This document shows positions 20,047 through 32,055 of a DNA stretch of 64,000 nucleotides, one piece after another. Within the stretch, counting starts at the first letter, position 1; the number at the start of each line of letters is the position of its first letter. The translations under genes were made by a program, and so were the position numbers. This DNA comes from Hawksworthiomyces lignivorus. Taxonomy: Eukaryota > Ascomycota > Sordariomycetes > Ophiostomatales > Ophiostomataceae. The notes under the pieces were generated by a model. It did not search any database. It worked only from the letters and a program-made list of their open reading frames with translations, and was not told the origin of the DNA. The stretch covers positions 124,001 to 188,000 of the forward strand of contig NTMA01000053.1 of NCBI GenBank assembly GCA_002917075.1, given 5' to 3'.

Positions 20047-20949
20047 ACGCGTTTTGTCAAGTTTTGGCTAGATGGCACCCCCATCGAGCCCGCCGCTACT
20101 GCCTGCCGTCTCGATGCTCACGGCCTACCAAATCGCTCGATGCCGTTTTGGGATGACGAAGCGCTGCTCGAAGCGGTAACGCGATACGACGCCCGCGGCA
20201 TGACTTGCAAGATGCATGCATCAGGCGACGGCAGCGTCCGGCAGGCCCTCAACGTGTATGAAAAGGTGAGGGCCCGGAATCGGCACGGTCCACGACACGA
20301 AATTGCTCACTCAAACTCGATACATGCTGGTACGTTGCGCTTCTGGCTGCCAATCAGGACAGTACCGGAGGATGGCCACCTTGAACACTTGGGTAGGTTA
20401 CCTGTTACCGCAGGAGAAAAAGCAAAACAAGGGCCTTGCCGTTAACACTGCCTAGATGATCTGGCCAGATTGGCAGATTTACGAGTGACTGCGGAGTTGT
20501 CCCCAGCAGTCTTCGATCAAGCCGAAGTCATGGCTGCGCCCGGAAACAATTTGAATTTTGACTTCAATGGTGTGCATGCTGCTGGTGGCAGAACGACGAT
20601 TGGCAGCGACTGGCCGGTTACGGAAGTCCCGAACTTCTTCCCTGCGCTTGCTGCTATCGTGGAGTCTATCACGGTCGATCCCATGCGACCAAAGGCACGC
20701 AGAGAAGTCGGTCAGTCGGCCAAAGAATTCGGCGGAGCTGACCTTTGCGGCATCCTAACACTTGGTGGTGCCGAGGCCGTTGGCCGGGCGCACGAGACAG
20801 GCAGCATTGAGGTTGGCAAGAAGGCAAACTTCATTGCGGTAGACCGCGACCTTAGCAGGGGCGAGTTCGCCGGTGCAGCTGTGCTGAAGACCTGGTTCGA
20901 GGGCGAGCTGGTTTGGGTTATCAACGGCGAATTCAAGACATCTATTTGA
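20047..20949 (+). pseudogene. Amidohydrolase family 3 (YtcJ-like) gene, 5' truncated
   Basis: Two exons, 20047-20329 and 20456-20949, join in frame across a 126-bp GT-AG intron. The reading begins abruptly around VKFWLDGTPIEPAA, a segment from the middle of YtcJ-like amidohydrolases, and continues through KMHASGDGSVRQAL and HEIAHSNSIH to RTTIGSDWPV and a normal C-terminus. The N-terminal half, which carries the HxH metal ligands, is absent, and the 410 bp upstream cannot encode it. The remaining part has no internal stop. An in-frame ATG at 20140 could still allow a short protein, but it would lack catalytic ligands. This looks like a deletion relic rather than RIP decay. Confidence 0.75.
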
Positions 20950-21036
20950 GCTAGGAGCCTGTTGTTATACAGTCTATCAAAAATTAATATAATATATGCA
21001 CAAGCGTCGAATATCATAAATTGATTTAGAATAGTT

Positions 21037-22134
21037 TTACTGCAGAAGAGGGCTGTTGCCCAGCTTCTTCTCATCTTCTAGAATCAGCTTCACTGTGTCG
21101 GCAATCCAGGCCTGCTTCTTCTCGTCTGCAAATTGAGGATACGGCCTTCGACAATGACGCTTCTCGGGAGCATATCCAAGGTAGTTGCCCACAACCCATT
21201 TTGTGCCGTTGATGCCGCCCTTGGCAAATCCCCACTCCGTCTGCGCAAGTTTCAGTTGTGCTGCTTCAGCATCCTTCACCTTGCCGGCTTTAAACAAGTC
21301 ATACACTTGAACACAGAACTAAGAGAAAATAGAGATGTTAGAAAGTTACAGAACATAAAATGGCTGATTTCGTGATGCTTACTCTAGGGTAAAGGTTGCC
21401 AACACCGGTGACGGAGCCGGTGCCTCCAACCGTAAGCGCCGGGACGAGCCAGTCACTCTGGCCAGCCACGGCACTGAACTCTGATGGGTTGAACCGGGCA
21501 GCAATGTTTGAGACCTTGGCGATGCCTCCGCAGGTCAACTTGACGCCGACAATGTTCGGGTGCTGGCCCAGCTTACGCAGCATATCGGTGTTGACGTCAA
21601 GACCGGCGACGACAGTCGGGAAGTTGTAGATGACGACCGGGATGGGGCTCGCGTCTGCGAGCTCTTCGAAAAAGGCAACGATGGCATCTTCGTTCATAGC
21701 AAAGTGGAAGTAGCTAGGAACTAGCACGAGGGCAAACTCTGCGCCGGCCTCCTTGGCCAACCGTGTCTCCGCGATGACGTCGCGCGTGCTCTGTCCACCG
21801 CAGCCCATGGTAATTGTGAGGTCAGACCTGTTCAGCTTCTTTGCAGCCTCCACCGTGATCTCAACCAGCCTCGACTTCTCGTTGCTAGTCAAGGTGACTG
21901 CCTCTCCATTTGTTCCAGACAAGACAACTGCAGGCTGTTAGTGGGTGCCTCTATGCGACTTCTGACTTTCATGAAACCTTGAAGCTTACCTCCATGCACT
22001 CCTGAGCCAACGAGATATTCTATGTGTTTTGTTTGAAGGTCCCAGTCAACCTCTTGATTATGGTCGTCGTCGAACCATGTCAAGCATGGCACATGGATCC
22101 CTGGGGGGAATGGCTTTGATGCTGTAGCTGCCAT
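21037..22134 (-). CDS. DapA/dihydrodipicolinate synthase-family aldolase
   Basis: Exons 22134-21990, 21927-21383 and 21318-21037 give 323 residues, the normal length for the family. The GTNGEA motif follows the first splice junction, the proton-shuttle tyrosine is Tyr149 (VVIYNFP) and the Schiff-base lysine is Lys178 (VGVKLTCGG). Fungi make lysine by the aminoadipate route, so such proteins act instead as aldolases on 2-keto-3-deoxy sugar acids, 4-hydroxy-2-oxoglutarate or similar, producing pyruvate. That would suit a sugar-acid catabolic locus with the adjacent reductases and transporter; the actual substrate is not shown by the sequence. Confidence 0.88.
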
Positions 22135-23398
22135 GGGTACGGTGTTGGAGCCTATTGGGTCGGGAAATTTGGTATCACTGCAGCAAGGTGCTTAATGCAG
22201 AGGAAGAATCAAGAAAGAACTCTCCTTCCCAAAGATTACGGTCTACGTGAGTACTAATTAACCATAGCTTGAGCATTTCTCAAAGCACGTCAGCAGGCAA
22301 GCAGGTGAGCAGCTTTCAAATCGGGTCGCTTAGACACGATCATACCAATAAGAACTTCCGATTGCGCAAATAAGGACACTACGGCCACCCATACCCCATG
22401 CGCATAGAAATCATTGCTTTCTGAGATTAGACTCGTGGATGGAAGCAAGCTCGAAGTGCTCCATCTTCAAGTCTCCAGTCTTGTGGTCTTCACATTTCGA
22501 GCTGTGGGGTTGGAGACTGTAGCTTCATCGCATCACATCCGATCGGCTAAAGTGGAGACAGCCAAGACAGCTCCAACTCTAGAATGCTGTGGCCGAGGAG
22601 ACGGTATGAACAATGGATTGATAAACATGGACCGAAACAGAAATTTGTGCGTGGTCATGGGACATCTAATGTAGCAAGCAAATATTAACGTACGAGTAGA
22701 GCTAGAAAGTAAGTACAAAGGGAGAGGCGAAATAGGTTAACAACCGATAAACTGGGACGCACGTGGAGAGCGCAGCCGATATGAAACTATGTTGTCATCA
22801 ATTGCCGACTCGCAGATTTTGAGTGTGAGCACACAAAGCTTTGTCTTTGTTTGCATTTGAATACCTGGTGAAGTGCAGGAGAGACGAAATGTTCATTGAG
22901 TGAGTGGAATAATTGAACACTACGGGGCGTTCTTGATATCAGCCAGTTTTCCATCTGTCGGGCTTCGTTTTCTTTTGATTAATCTCGTGCTGCGTTTCTA
23001 TTTCTCATGTGGAAAAATACTGTAGGCATGGAAGATGGAAGAATGTGCTCTTGACAAGAGGTCGCATCAATTTACTAAAATACGGCCATTATTGAAAAAA
23101 AGATACACAGCATCTTTCTAAAACCATCAAGGAGTTAAAGCTTGAGCATTTTTTTCTGGAATTAGCTGTTACTTTTGAGAAAACTCTGGTGGCGATTTCA
23201 GCTAGTGAGAAAAAGAATCAATTCTTTGTCCATTCCGACAACAGCGCTCTCTTTGGTCAGCTCTGTTTGAAAGATGAATGTGGCCACCACGGTCGATGAC
23301 TAACCAATGTAGAGAGTAATAATTATGGCTGCTGTGGTTAATCAGGAAAAATACCCAAGTACCGTAATATAAAGCTATCATGACCATCCACTAGGGGC
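22135..23398. other. Intergenic region, no gene seen
   Basis: Nearly 1.3 kb upstream of the aldolase and downstream of the regulator. The part near 22950-23200 is AT-rich. Only short open frames without recognisable domains occur. Confidence 0.5.
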
Positions 23399-25424
23399 TC
23401 AAACGATAGCAAATCGCACATTGAAGATCTCACGCATCACCGTTCCGATGTCAACTCTCATCTTAGCAGCGTCTTGGCGTCTCTGGACCTCTTCGAGGAC
23501 CTGAGCTGTGATCCTGGCATTGCCAGCTATCTTTTCCATTCGAAGTAACTGGGATTTGATCCAGAGCCTCTCGGCAGGGTCCTGTTCTTCAGTGCCAAGC
23601 ATCACCAACGGCCAGAGCATGTTAACAGGGAGAGGATCGTCTCCGTCGAGCCCTTCTGCAATAAGTTTCGAGAGACGTCGGATTTGATCCAGAGCTTCTA
23701 TGGCTTCGGCGGTTAGAGGAAAGTTCTTGTATGCCACGCGGTGGAGATGGATCTTGCTGGCGTAGTAACTGGACAGATAGGTTCGAAATGCTCTAGTGAT
23801 AGTGAATGCTAGCGTTGCAGATATGTGAGGCGGCGTCAGCTTCCCCGCAACCGCGTAGTCCATAAGCGAAGGACGCTGCTCATATAGCGCCCGCAGGTCG
23901 GCTGCAATTGTTGCGGCTATGCCCATAACTTCGGTCTCGTCTTCCACGGTCCCGCGCGATCGGTGCCAAGGATCAATCTTGGCGATGTGGCCCATGAAGC
24001 TCTGTACCTTTTGGAAAAATACAATTCCAGGCTGGTACAGGGCATGGAAGACGGCATCCTCAATGTCGCCGTCGTCGACATCGTCTTTGCTAATCTCCTC
24101 GCCATCCTCACCGAAGCTGGCCGGTGACGACTGCACCAGGAGGTCTTCGTTGTCCTTAGAAAGAAATAGGCCCTCGCCACCGGCTGGGACAGCGCGTGCG
24201 TCGAGAAGGCGGATCCAGAGCAGCAACTGCTTCTCAATCGGCGCGAACCCCTTCGTTTGGCCCTGCTGAAAGATCTTGTAGGCTCGTTTGAGATACGACA
24301 GAGCGTCTTCGATCTTCGCCTCTAGGATATCAACATAACTGAGGAAGAAGAGCGTGGCAAGCAAGTTCTCCCGCCGAGGGCTGTGCTGTACGAGCGACTC
24401 GATGTATTGGTCGGATGATGCTACCTCGGCGGCGGCATTCTCGTAATAGTTCTGTTGGCTGCCCATCCAATCGCCCTCGCGGCGGCACAACATCACGTTT
24501 GAGAAAGCCAAGACCGCCCAACGCACCATCCTCGAGTCGCCAGCCATCTTTGTTAGTATCTTTCGCATAGTGACCCAATTTTTCTGCGCTTCAACTTCTG
24601 AAAGAATTGGGGGTGTGACGGCATGGGTAAAATAGTTGATGAGACGGTGATTATCTGCCAAATTGCGCGTTATAAGCTCTTGGTTTACTTGTGGGCTTAC
24701 ATCTGGCAGAGTCGAAGGCTCAGATGGTTCATGCGTCGATTCCCCCTCCCGAAATGCAGTTGTTTGTGACAAGAGAGGCACTTGGCTGTGAGCTTGAGGT
24801 TGGTTGTCGTACTCAGAGTCCTAACAGAGAGAGGAATTAGACACCATGCCCTTGGCCTCTTTTATCAAGAATCTAGCCAACTATTGTAAAAACCCACATG
24901 CCTTGCGGAGGCTTACCGTTGTATGCGAGTCAAAGTTGATGCCCCGTCCGACATCTAGAAGCATCTGCTGCCATGTATCTCTGCCATCCCAAATGAAGCT
25001 GGCATAGTCAAATATTTGGGTTGCAGCCTGTTGCCCCTGTGGTGGGAAAGGAGATGAATTGGATGCAATATCCGGTCCTGGAGACACGGACTCCAATGCT
25101 AGCATCATGGGTGTTCTGTCCGAAGAGCTTGTCGTGCCTGATTGTAGGCTTTGAGTAGCACTCCGCGAGGTGCTCCGCCACTTGCACTGTATGCTGAGGC
25201 GCTCGCAATGTGAGCACCTGGGCCGTAGTTCGTCGCATTTGACTTTCCGCTGTCTGTGGTAGCAGTTAGGATCCGCTCATCGTGCGTAAGGTATAATTAT
25301 GTACTAAGATGACCTCATACTTGCAAGTGAGACAGCCGTCTCTAGAACGGGAGAACTTGTGTCTCTGGCGAAGCTGTACAGGTGTCATATCGGCCAGTCT
25401 GTCATGTGCTTGCGTTGCATCCAT
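23399..25424 (-). CDS. Zn(2)Cys(6) fungal transcription factor 1
   Basis: Exons 25424-25321, 25253-24917 and 24820-23399 encode 620 residues. The start was set at MDATQAHDR because the upstream frame has no ATG. The binuclear zinc cluster is complete only after splicing: Cys31, 34, 41, 48, 51 and 58 with spacing 2-6-6-2-6, the first intron falling just after the second cysteine. The remainder is mostly helical with an acidic stretch (about residues 355-375) and matches the general layout of fungal-specific regulators. It lies downstream of the aldolase in the same orientation, so it is the natural candidate regulator of the left metabolic block. Target genes are inferred, not shown. Confidence 0.85.
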
Positions 25425-25856
25425 TGCTCTGCTCAGCTGCGATGAACTTACGTTCGGTATGGTATTCACGCACGCCGATAAAATTTCCGTGTCATGGTGG
25501 CAACAGAGGGGTTGGTTATTCTGCACTGGAGTACCAGCCGCGGATATACTAAGTAGTGCCGAGAGGTTCTAGGGAACCATTCCCTTTCACTATCGAGAGG
25601 GCTAGTCCCTTTGAAGGAAGCTCAAACACAGTGCTTTCATACAGTTTAAACAGTGTGATTACTTATCTGCGAAAGTTGGGGCTCTCAAAAGGCCGGTCGC
25701 GAGATTAAGATTCTTTCAAATAACTATGGAGATTTACATTTAACAAAGTAGAACAACGGCAATGGCCCGCTGACCAATTCCCCCCATGGACCGGCAAGGA
25801 GGTGGCCAAGGCTCCCTGACGAAAACTGAAAGCAGCCATATGACGCAAAGGCGCAC
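25425..25856. other. Promoter side of regulator 1, no gene seen
   Basis: About 430 bp upstream of the Zn(2)Cys(6) gene, merging into a retrotransposon remnant. No conserved feature recognised. Confidence 0.45.
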
Positions 25857-26120
25857 TTGTCACATATGCCTACGCCATATCCCAAGAGCCGCGCCTCTCC
25901 CATGTGCGCCAGCAAGGCGACGGAGGAGACGGCGGAACACGTCGTATTGCACTACACCAATATATTAGAGAGACCTCCGGGATGGCCCCACATTCCAGAT
26001 AAGCTGAGTCGCCGCCTAAATACGGGAGGGCTGGCGGTCTGCCTTGTATTACGGCAGTTCAAACGGAGCGGGCGCATACCCGGCTACAGACTGGCAAGCC
26101 GATTGGAGGGGACTGCGTAA
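25857..26120 (+). mobile_element. Remnant of a non-LTR (LINE, Tad-like) retrotransposon 3' end
   Basis: The frame encodes a motif of the type ETAEHVVLHY followed by a basic C-terminal region (FKRSGRIPGYRLA). Fungal LINE polymerases end with a zinc-knuckle region containing a similar ET-x-x-H-V-x-x-HC pattern; here the terminal Cys reads Tyr and the cysteines upstream lie in another frame. It is short and degraded, so the call is tentative. Confidence 0.35.
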
Positions 26121-26742
26121 TGCACGCAGCCTTACTCCGCCTTCGTTTTATATTGTTTCCTTAACCATCTCCCTGCGCCCTATTAATACTTTGCCTAGGC
26201 TCATGTGTATAATAATTTCTTAGCTGTTCAGCGTAGTAGATTTTGCTCCGGGGGGTTCCACCTAGTATGGATGTGGGTAGCCAGGATTGGCTCATACATA
26301 CGGTTAAGCTCTTCGTTTAAAAAGTTATGGGGTTTACGCATATTCCAGCAGGCGCGGAGCAGCTAAAACTTCTGCTAGATTTGGCGGAAATATCTATTAC
26401 AATGTAGATTTGCTCCATAGGCCAATATTTTAGGAACCACGGTTTCTTGCGGCAGTCTACCTCGTACTATCTGAAAGCTCAACAGTTTCAAAAATAGCAT
26501 GGAAATTGCTAAGCCATTAGACAATATAATCTTCTTTAAGCGTTTTATAATACTTCTATCCGCTGAGAATTCCCAACCAGCGCAAATGACCAATTTATCG
26601 AAAGCTGCCAATGTTACTAACCAAGATTTTGCCAGTTCGCCAATTCGTGGCTACCGCAAACGCCAGGTCCATGGGGTATACACATACAACGGTGAACTCG
26701 TAAAAAAATTAATCAGAGTAAATGATAAGCAATCTAGAAACT
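26121..26742. other. Degraded non-coding stretch
   Basis: About 620 bp of AT-rich sequence between the LINE remnant and the ankyrin array. Nothing recognised. Confidence 0.5.
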
Positions 26743-27720
26743 TTAACCTTGAAAATCATTTGAGGAAACAGTCTCACGGTAGTCGAGTGCCCCTTCAGCA
26801 GCTGCAGTTAGTGCTGCGTCTCCATGTGCGCACTTTTCATTAACATCGGCATCTTTGTCAAGCAACAACTTCACAATAGCCTCATTCCTTCCCTCGACAG
26901 CCGCAGATAACGCTGCGTTTCCAAATACATCTGTTGCATGAATATCGACACCTTTGTCAAGCAACAACTTCACAATAAGCTCGTTCCTTCTCTCGACTGC
27001 CGTAAATAATATTATCCTTCTAAATGCATCTGTTGCATTAATGTCGGCACCATTGTCAAGTAACAGCTTCACAATAGTCTCGTGCCCTCTCTCGACTGCC
27101 GTGAATAATATTGTCCTTCCAAATGCATCTGTTGCATTAACGTCAGCACCTTCGTCAAGCAACAACTTCACAATAGTCTCGTTCCCTCCCTCGACAGCCA
27201 CAGATAAATCTGTGTTTCCAAATATATCTGTTCCATTAATGTCGGCACCTTCGTCAAGTAATAACTTCACAATATTTTCGTGTTCTCTTTCGTCGGTCAT
27301 AGCATCTTTGTGAAACAATAGCTTTATAATAACTTCGTTTTTGAGGGGAATCCGTGAAATCGATAGTTTTTGGAAAATGTTTTCGCGTTAATATCGATAC
27401 CGCTATCAAGCAATAGTTTCGCAATAGTCGCAAATAATGCTCCGCTTTCAGATATGCTTTTAGTACGTTTATCAATATCCTCGTAACCTTCGACGGCCGC
27501 AGATAAAGCTGTGTTTCCATGCATATTTTTTGGATAGGGGTCGCAGAAGGATTCAGCGCTTAAAGCGCGCACGGCATCTTTGTCAGCGTCAAAATGACCT
27601 TATACTCTCCCTCGACGGCTGTAGATAATGCTGCGTTTCCATATACACCCTTCACATTAATGTTGGCACCTTTGTCAAGCAATAGCTTCACAATAGCCTT
27701 GTTCCTTCCCATAACAGCCC
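26743..27720 (-). pseudogene. Ankyrin-repeat array pseudogene
   Basis: On the minus strand about eight 33-residue ankyrin units are visible, each of the form (N)EAIVKLLLDKGADVNATDxFG. The longest uninterrupted part runs from 27318 to 26743. Upstream (27320-27720) the array continues but is broken by frameshifts and stops across three frames. Neither an N-terminal effector nor a NACHT domain remains nearby. It is most simply the 3' relic of an NLR or ankyrin protein. It differs in sequence from the NLR array at 2.7-3.5 kb, so it is not a recent copy of it. Confidence 0.75.
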
Positions 27721-28539
27721 ATTATCCCACACGAAAATGCTCACCGGAAAATTTCCTCTTTAAGGCGTGCGCCTGTGCAGTCCCTGCTCTAGCCTGCTTA
27801 GAGTGTGTGCTTTCATGTGCTGTTGTGGCATAGTCATAGTGCTTTGTTTAAACTAATCGACCGGGGTTTCCGTAACCAATTTTCTTTTAAAATCGTGAAA
27901 TATGCTGTGATATTTGTCTAGGTTATAGTTTGCCTAACCCGAGTAATATTGAGAGCGAGGCGGGCAGACTCTTTGACTTAACCTATCCACCAAGACCATC
28001 ACAACTGCAACTGCAGAGGGAGGGACCAGCGACGGCTTGACCTCCTGCTGTCTGCTATTTCCTCTGTCAAAGGGGACAGGCGCGTCTTACCTTCTCTCGC
28101 CAGATAGCGGCGGTCAAGTAGTCGGGTCGGCACCTAGTCTCCTACCTAGCGCTTAATTTATAGCTTCACTAAATTAACTTCAATCAACTTGTAAATAAGC
28201 TTAATCAAATCGTCTCTGTCCGATCAGAAAGGCGCTGTCTCTATTTTTCTCTATTCTGATATCTGTTATGCCTACCTTCTAAAAGAATACCGAATTTTTA
28301 TCTTCCTTCTCTCTTTTCTTTTATTTATCACGCAGGCGGTGGAGAGCAGCAGTATAATTCAGCTACGAACTCCTCACCTCTAAAGCTCCCTTCTTCCCAC
28401 AACTCAATATATAGTTGTTTATTGCTGTTATAAAGCTACTTGGCTCTGTATAAGTTGATCAGGCTTGTAATTTATGTTAATAGGGTTGAGTATAGAGTAT
28501 TACTTAACATGCGATGAGAGCACAATAGATAGAAGCGTT
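27721..28539. other. AT-rich degraded sequence
   Basis: About 820 bp with poor coding potential and no recognised motif; probably eroded repeat DNA. Confidence 0.45.
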
Positions 28540-28770
28540 TGTAAGACTTATTATTCAAGACAGCGGTAATGACTGGCCGAGAAGGGATAGCGATCCCTTA
28601 GAGACGTGCGTATTTCTTTTACACGTAGACTATTTACAGAAAAGGGGGCGGCCCGTGCCTGGTGGGTGCGGGTCGACCGCGTCGTGCGCATCTCGGTTGT
28701 CCTTCGGACGGCCTGGGCCACCGGCCCAGGCCCTCTATAGGTCAAACCCGTAACAAGCTCAAGCCTTACA
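28540..28770 (-). repeat. Probable solo LTR (about 231 bp)
   Basis: The segment starts TGTAAGACT and ends AGCCTTACA, imperfect inverted termini (8 of 9) with TG...CA ends; the one mismatch is a transition. It is much more GC-rich than its surroundings and contains a hairpin CCTGGGCC-ACC-GGCCCAGG. Read on the minus strand it has a TATA-like CTATAGA near the start. Flanking 5-mers (gcgtt / gctta) do not match convincingly, so the target duplication is lost or the ends are slightly off. Confidence 0.45.
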
Positions 28771-29662
28771 GCTTAAAGACAGAAGGCGCTGTTCTGGCCG
28801 CCGTTTTCAGTAGGCATCTGCCAATTTTTTTTTTATTTGGCGTACTCTGCAGTGAGGGGTTTGTCTCTTGGAAGTACTTTGTACTTGTGTGGATAATAGT
28901 CTTCGATGTCAGATTATTGTAGAGGCCTATTTATTTGACTAATTAATATACATAGTTAGGTTACTAGATAACAAAGCCGACACTATTTGAAGAGATTTAC
29001 TTACAAAATACTGAAAAGATTACAGTCCAAATAGCACTTCTCAATTGCCAAGGGTAAGGGTCTGCGGGGACTTCTCGCTGCCAATTGGCATTCACTGATG
29101 CTACACTTATCTCGAAGACAAAGGTTATGGAGTAAATGTCAGCCCCATCCCATTAAGGAAAAGTTAGCCTCACTTAGCAGGGATAGCAATCCTTTGACTC
29201 AACGCTTAGTACAAGGTAAGTAAAGGAGGTATCCTGTACCGGAGAGTCAGCTCTATAAGCAACACAGACAGAAAGGTTCATACCGAGATGTATGTGCCGG
29301 CCTTCTAAAGTTCTGTCTCAAGGCATCAGCTAGTCACGGTGGTTGGTACGCTCCATATCTGTGACCCCATTGAGGAGTGAGTCTAGGCGATCGTAAGCGG
29401 TAAGGATTATGTACTGGTTGATCACTAGTGCGGTCATTGCCTAAATGTGATAGAGTTTTGTTTACATTCACAAGATGGGCCTTTTAAGATACGCTAAATT
29501 TAAGATTTAAACGATCCCACCGTGACGAGAAGTCATTTTGATAATTCACCGCCCTACAAATACAAATTGAAAATATATGCGGAACTTCCTCCAACTGGGA
29601 AACTAAGCTCAGACCAAAGCAATCGTCCAATACTCAAAAAACTTATCATCGAATCCCTTCCG
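28771..29662. other. Non-coding, degraded
   Basis: About 890 bp without a recognisable gene; isolated short open frames only. Confidence 0.45.
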
Positions 29663-31486
29663 CTACCCCAGGGCGTGCAAATACCCATACCCGGCGAGTG
29701 TACATTCCATTTCTTCTGCTTCAGAGAGCGGCCGGATGATGAAAGGAAAAGGCCCGCCGCGAAACATCACGATGCGGTCCCCTTTCTTGGCCCCTCCTGG
29801 CACCATACCGAAATCGCCACTTTCCGTGAAACACCAACTACGGCCAACTGTATCTGCTATACCGTTTTGAAAAAAAAATCGCGCCTGTAAGTAAACCATG
29901 CGGGATTTTCTACTCCTCCAGACGCCACAAAAATAAAATGTCCGAAAACTGCCCATATGCTCTGCCGACTCGGCAAGCGACTTAGACCTGCAGAATCCGC
30001 ACGTGAGGGTTTCAAATAGCAGGTTCGCGATGTCTGCTTCTTCGACGGGTAGCTCTTTCCCTACCAAAAAAAGACCACCCTTTACGAAAAACTTTATAAG
30101 GTCTGTACTTATCGCCTTTAGAACACTCACCTGGCCGACGGTGTCAATTAACACACCACATAGCACATATATAGAGAGGGCTCCTCGCCCTGCCTCCCTC
30201 TAGGATATCCATTTGGCCTCTCCTAATCAATGGCTCTACTCAAACTGGCTTGGCATTTTTTTTCTTGCTCTTTAAACCTGATACATCGTTAATACTACTA
30301 AAGGTAGTATAACTTTGATCCATAGCACGTGACCAATCCTGATTAGGAGTGTTCCTTATATATTGACTAGAAAATGAAACCTACGACTTACCGGAACCCA
30401 GGTAAGAATATTTAGCGTTCTAGACGTCTTGCTGTCAACTTGATAAAGCATGTCGATACCTTGGCCATTCTCCACAAAACAGCGAGCAAAGTCTCTATAG
30501 ACTTCCATGACGTCCTCTGAATAACTAACGAGGTGGTAGAAGCCGCCCTATCAAAAGAGAGACCGAGCATCCCGTAAATCTTGTCGCGTAGGTCTGTCGC
30601 GGCTATATTTCGGGCATAGTGCAGTTTGTTAAGTAGTTACGAATCTTTCGTGCCAAGATATTGAGATTTTTAAATCATGTCCCTTTACGCATTCAAATTG
30701 ACAAATCCAGAAAAGCTAGCTCTACTTTTTGTCGTCGCTTTACGCGAGTTGTTAGCAAAGCAATACAGCCCACTATTAATGCTATACTTGGAGAGATACC
30801 ACAAGCAACTAGAGACTACGTTAGGCGCGACGCCTATATCGGCAAACTATAGAGTGACGAATCTTGCAAAAGAAAACTCTTAGGTAACCTAAAGGCGTTA
30901 AAAATATGGTGAGCCAAGAAATTGCCTCCACCGATCCCAGACAGGATTGTCCTTGAGAGGTATGCCTTCGTCTTCGATGCTTCGAGTATGGGGGTTAGGC
31001 GGATTGACCAGTGGAGCGGTACCTCTTCCTTTTAGATCAAAACTCTCCCACCGCGATGCAATAGCAGCTATTACGTGACTGTCCTTAGGGGAGCTGCTCG
31101 AGTGTTCTTGTAAAGAAGAAGAGCTAGGGCACAACTTATAAGATTCGCACGCTTTGCCGGCTCTAAGGATGGCCAGGAAGAGTTGTATAAGTTCCACACC
31201 TCCGCTTTCGCCTACATCACCAAGATCTGCGTGCACATGGTCGGCCTGCTTGTAGATCCGGGCCATGAGCTTGGTCTGCGCCTCACGTTCTACGACATCG
31301 AATTGGTTGATACACATGGCAAACGCGTAATCTCTGTCTTTCGCGAAGTCTTGAATCACTGCCAGGAGCTCCTTTTTGTGATCCGTACTCGCCCTCAGGG
31401 ACCGCTTCGTTCAGGTCGGGAGGTTCGCAGTCTAGTAAGAGATCTTTTAGGTCTAAAAGACCGTCAGGAAAGGGAGAGGCGGCCAT
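29663..31486 (-). pseudogene. HET-domain (heterokaryon incompatibility, HET-6-like) pseudogene
   Basis: Several HET-family landmarks lie in order on the minus strand but in different frames: AFAMCINQFDVVEREAQTKL and RIYKQADHV near 31290-31180, NPVWDRWRQFL near 30930, TDLRDKIYGMLGLS near 30590-30550, VYRDFARCFVENGQG near 30500, and SGDFGMVPGGAKKGDRIVMF with FPFIIRPLS near 29800-29730. At least two frame changes (near 31370 at an A-run and near 30545) and a missing typical N-terminal ALSYxWG motif show the gene is broken. HET proteins trigger incompatibility-linked cell death after fusion of unlike strains. The C-terminal part remains open for about 167 codons, so decay is moderate. Confidence 0.8.
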
Positions 31487-32055
31487 GATTTTTGACCAAA
31501 TTTGTGGTATGTTAACTGTAGAATTCCACTGTCGTGAGATTTAGAAAATGGGGCACTTTACGCGCTGCAAAATGCGTTGTAAAGCGCCTGCCTAATTTAG
31601 TAAATAGTAAACCTGTTGACATAAATCTTTTGAACGGATTTCTGTGCGCATACCGGCTGCCATTGAATTAGGCGAGTTTAAACTACTTGTATATAGGGGT
31701 GTAGATTAGCGTCTTGGTACCTTCTGTATTTATGCGCTATTGTATCTTTCTTTTTGCACTTTCGTAAACTTGCTTGCACCTTACTCAGAGCCGTCTAAAC
31801 GTCCGAGCAATCAGCTCCACCGGAAAATGCACGATGGATCTCTCTACAGATGTTGGACTAAGGCGCTGAGAGGATGAGGCATCGTCTTGGAGCAAGTGGT
31901 AGGTTTCCAACTAGTCCATCATCACATCCGCTTCGTGTTTCAACAGAGCTGAGTCACCCGGAGCTTCGGAAGGGATTAATTTTATGATTACAACCAATCA
32001 TTCCTCTGACTGGTTTATAAGAAATCTAGATAATTATGTAGAACTGTCGCTCCCT
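31487..32055. other. Non-coding spacer
   Basis: About 570 bp between the HET relic and the stop codon of the Helo-like gene; no gene seen. Confidence 0.5.

Noticed and set aside
28621..28740. GC-rich stretch as rDNA or tRNA
   Set aside because: No rRNA core or cloverleaf could be drawn; the inverted TG...CA ends fit an LTR better.
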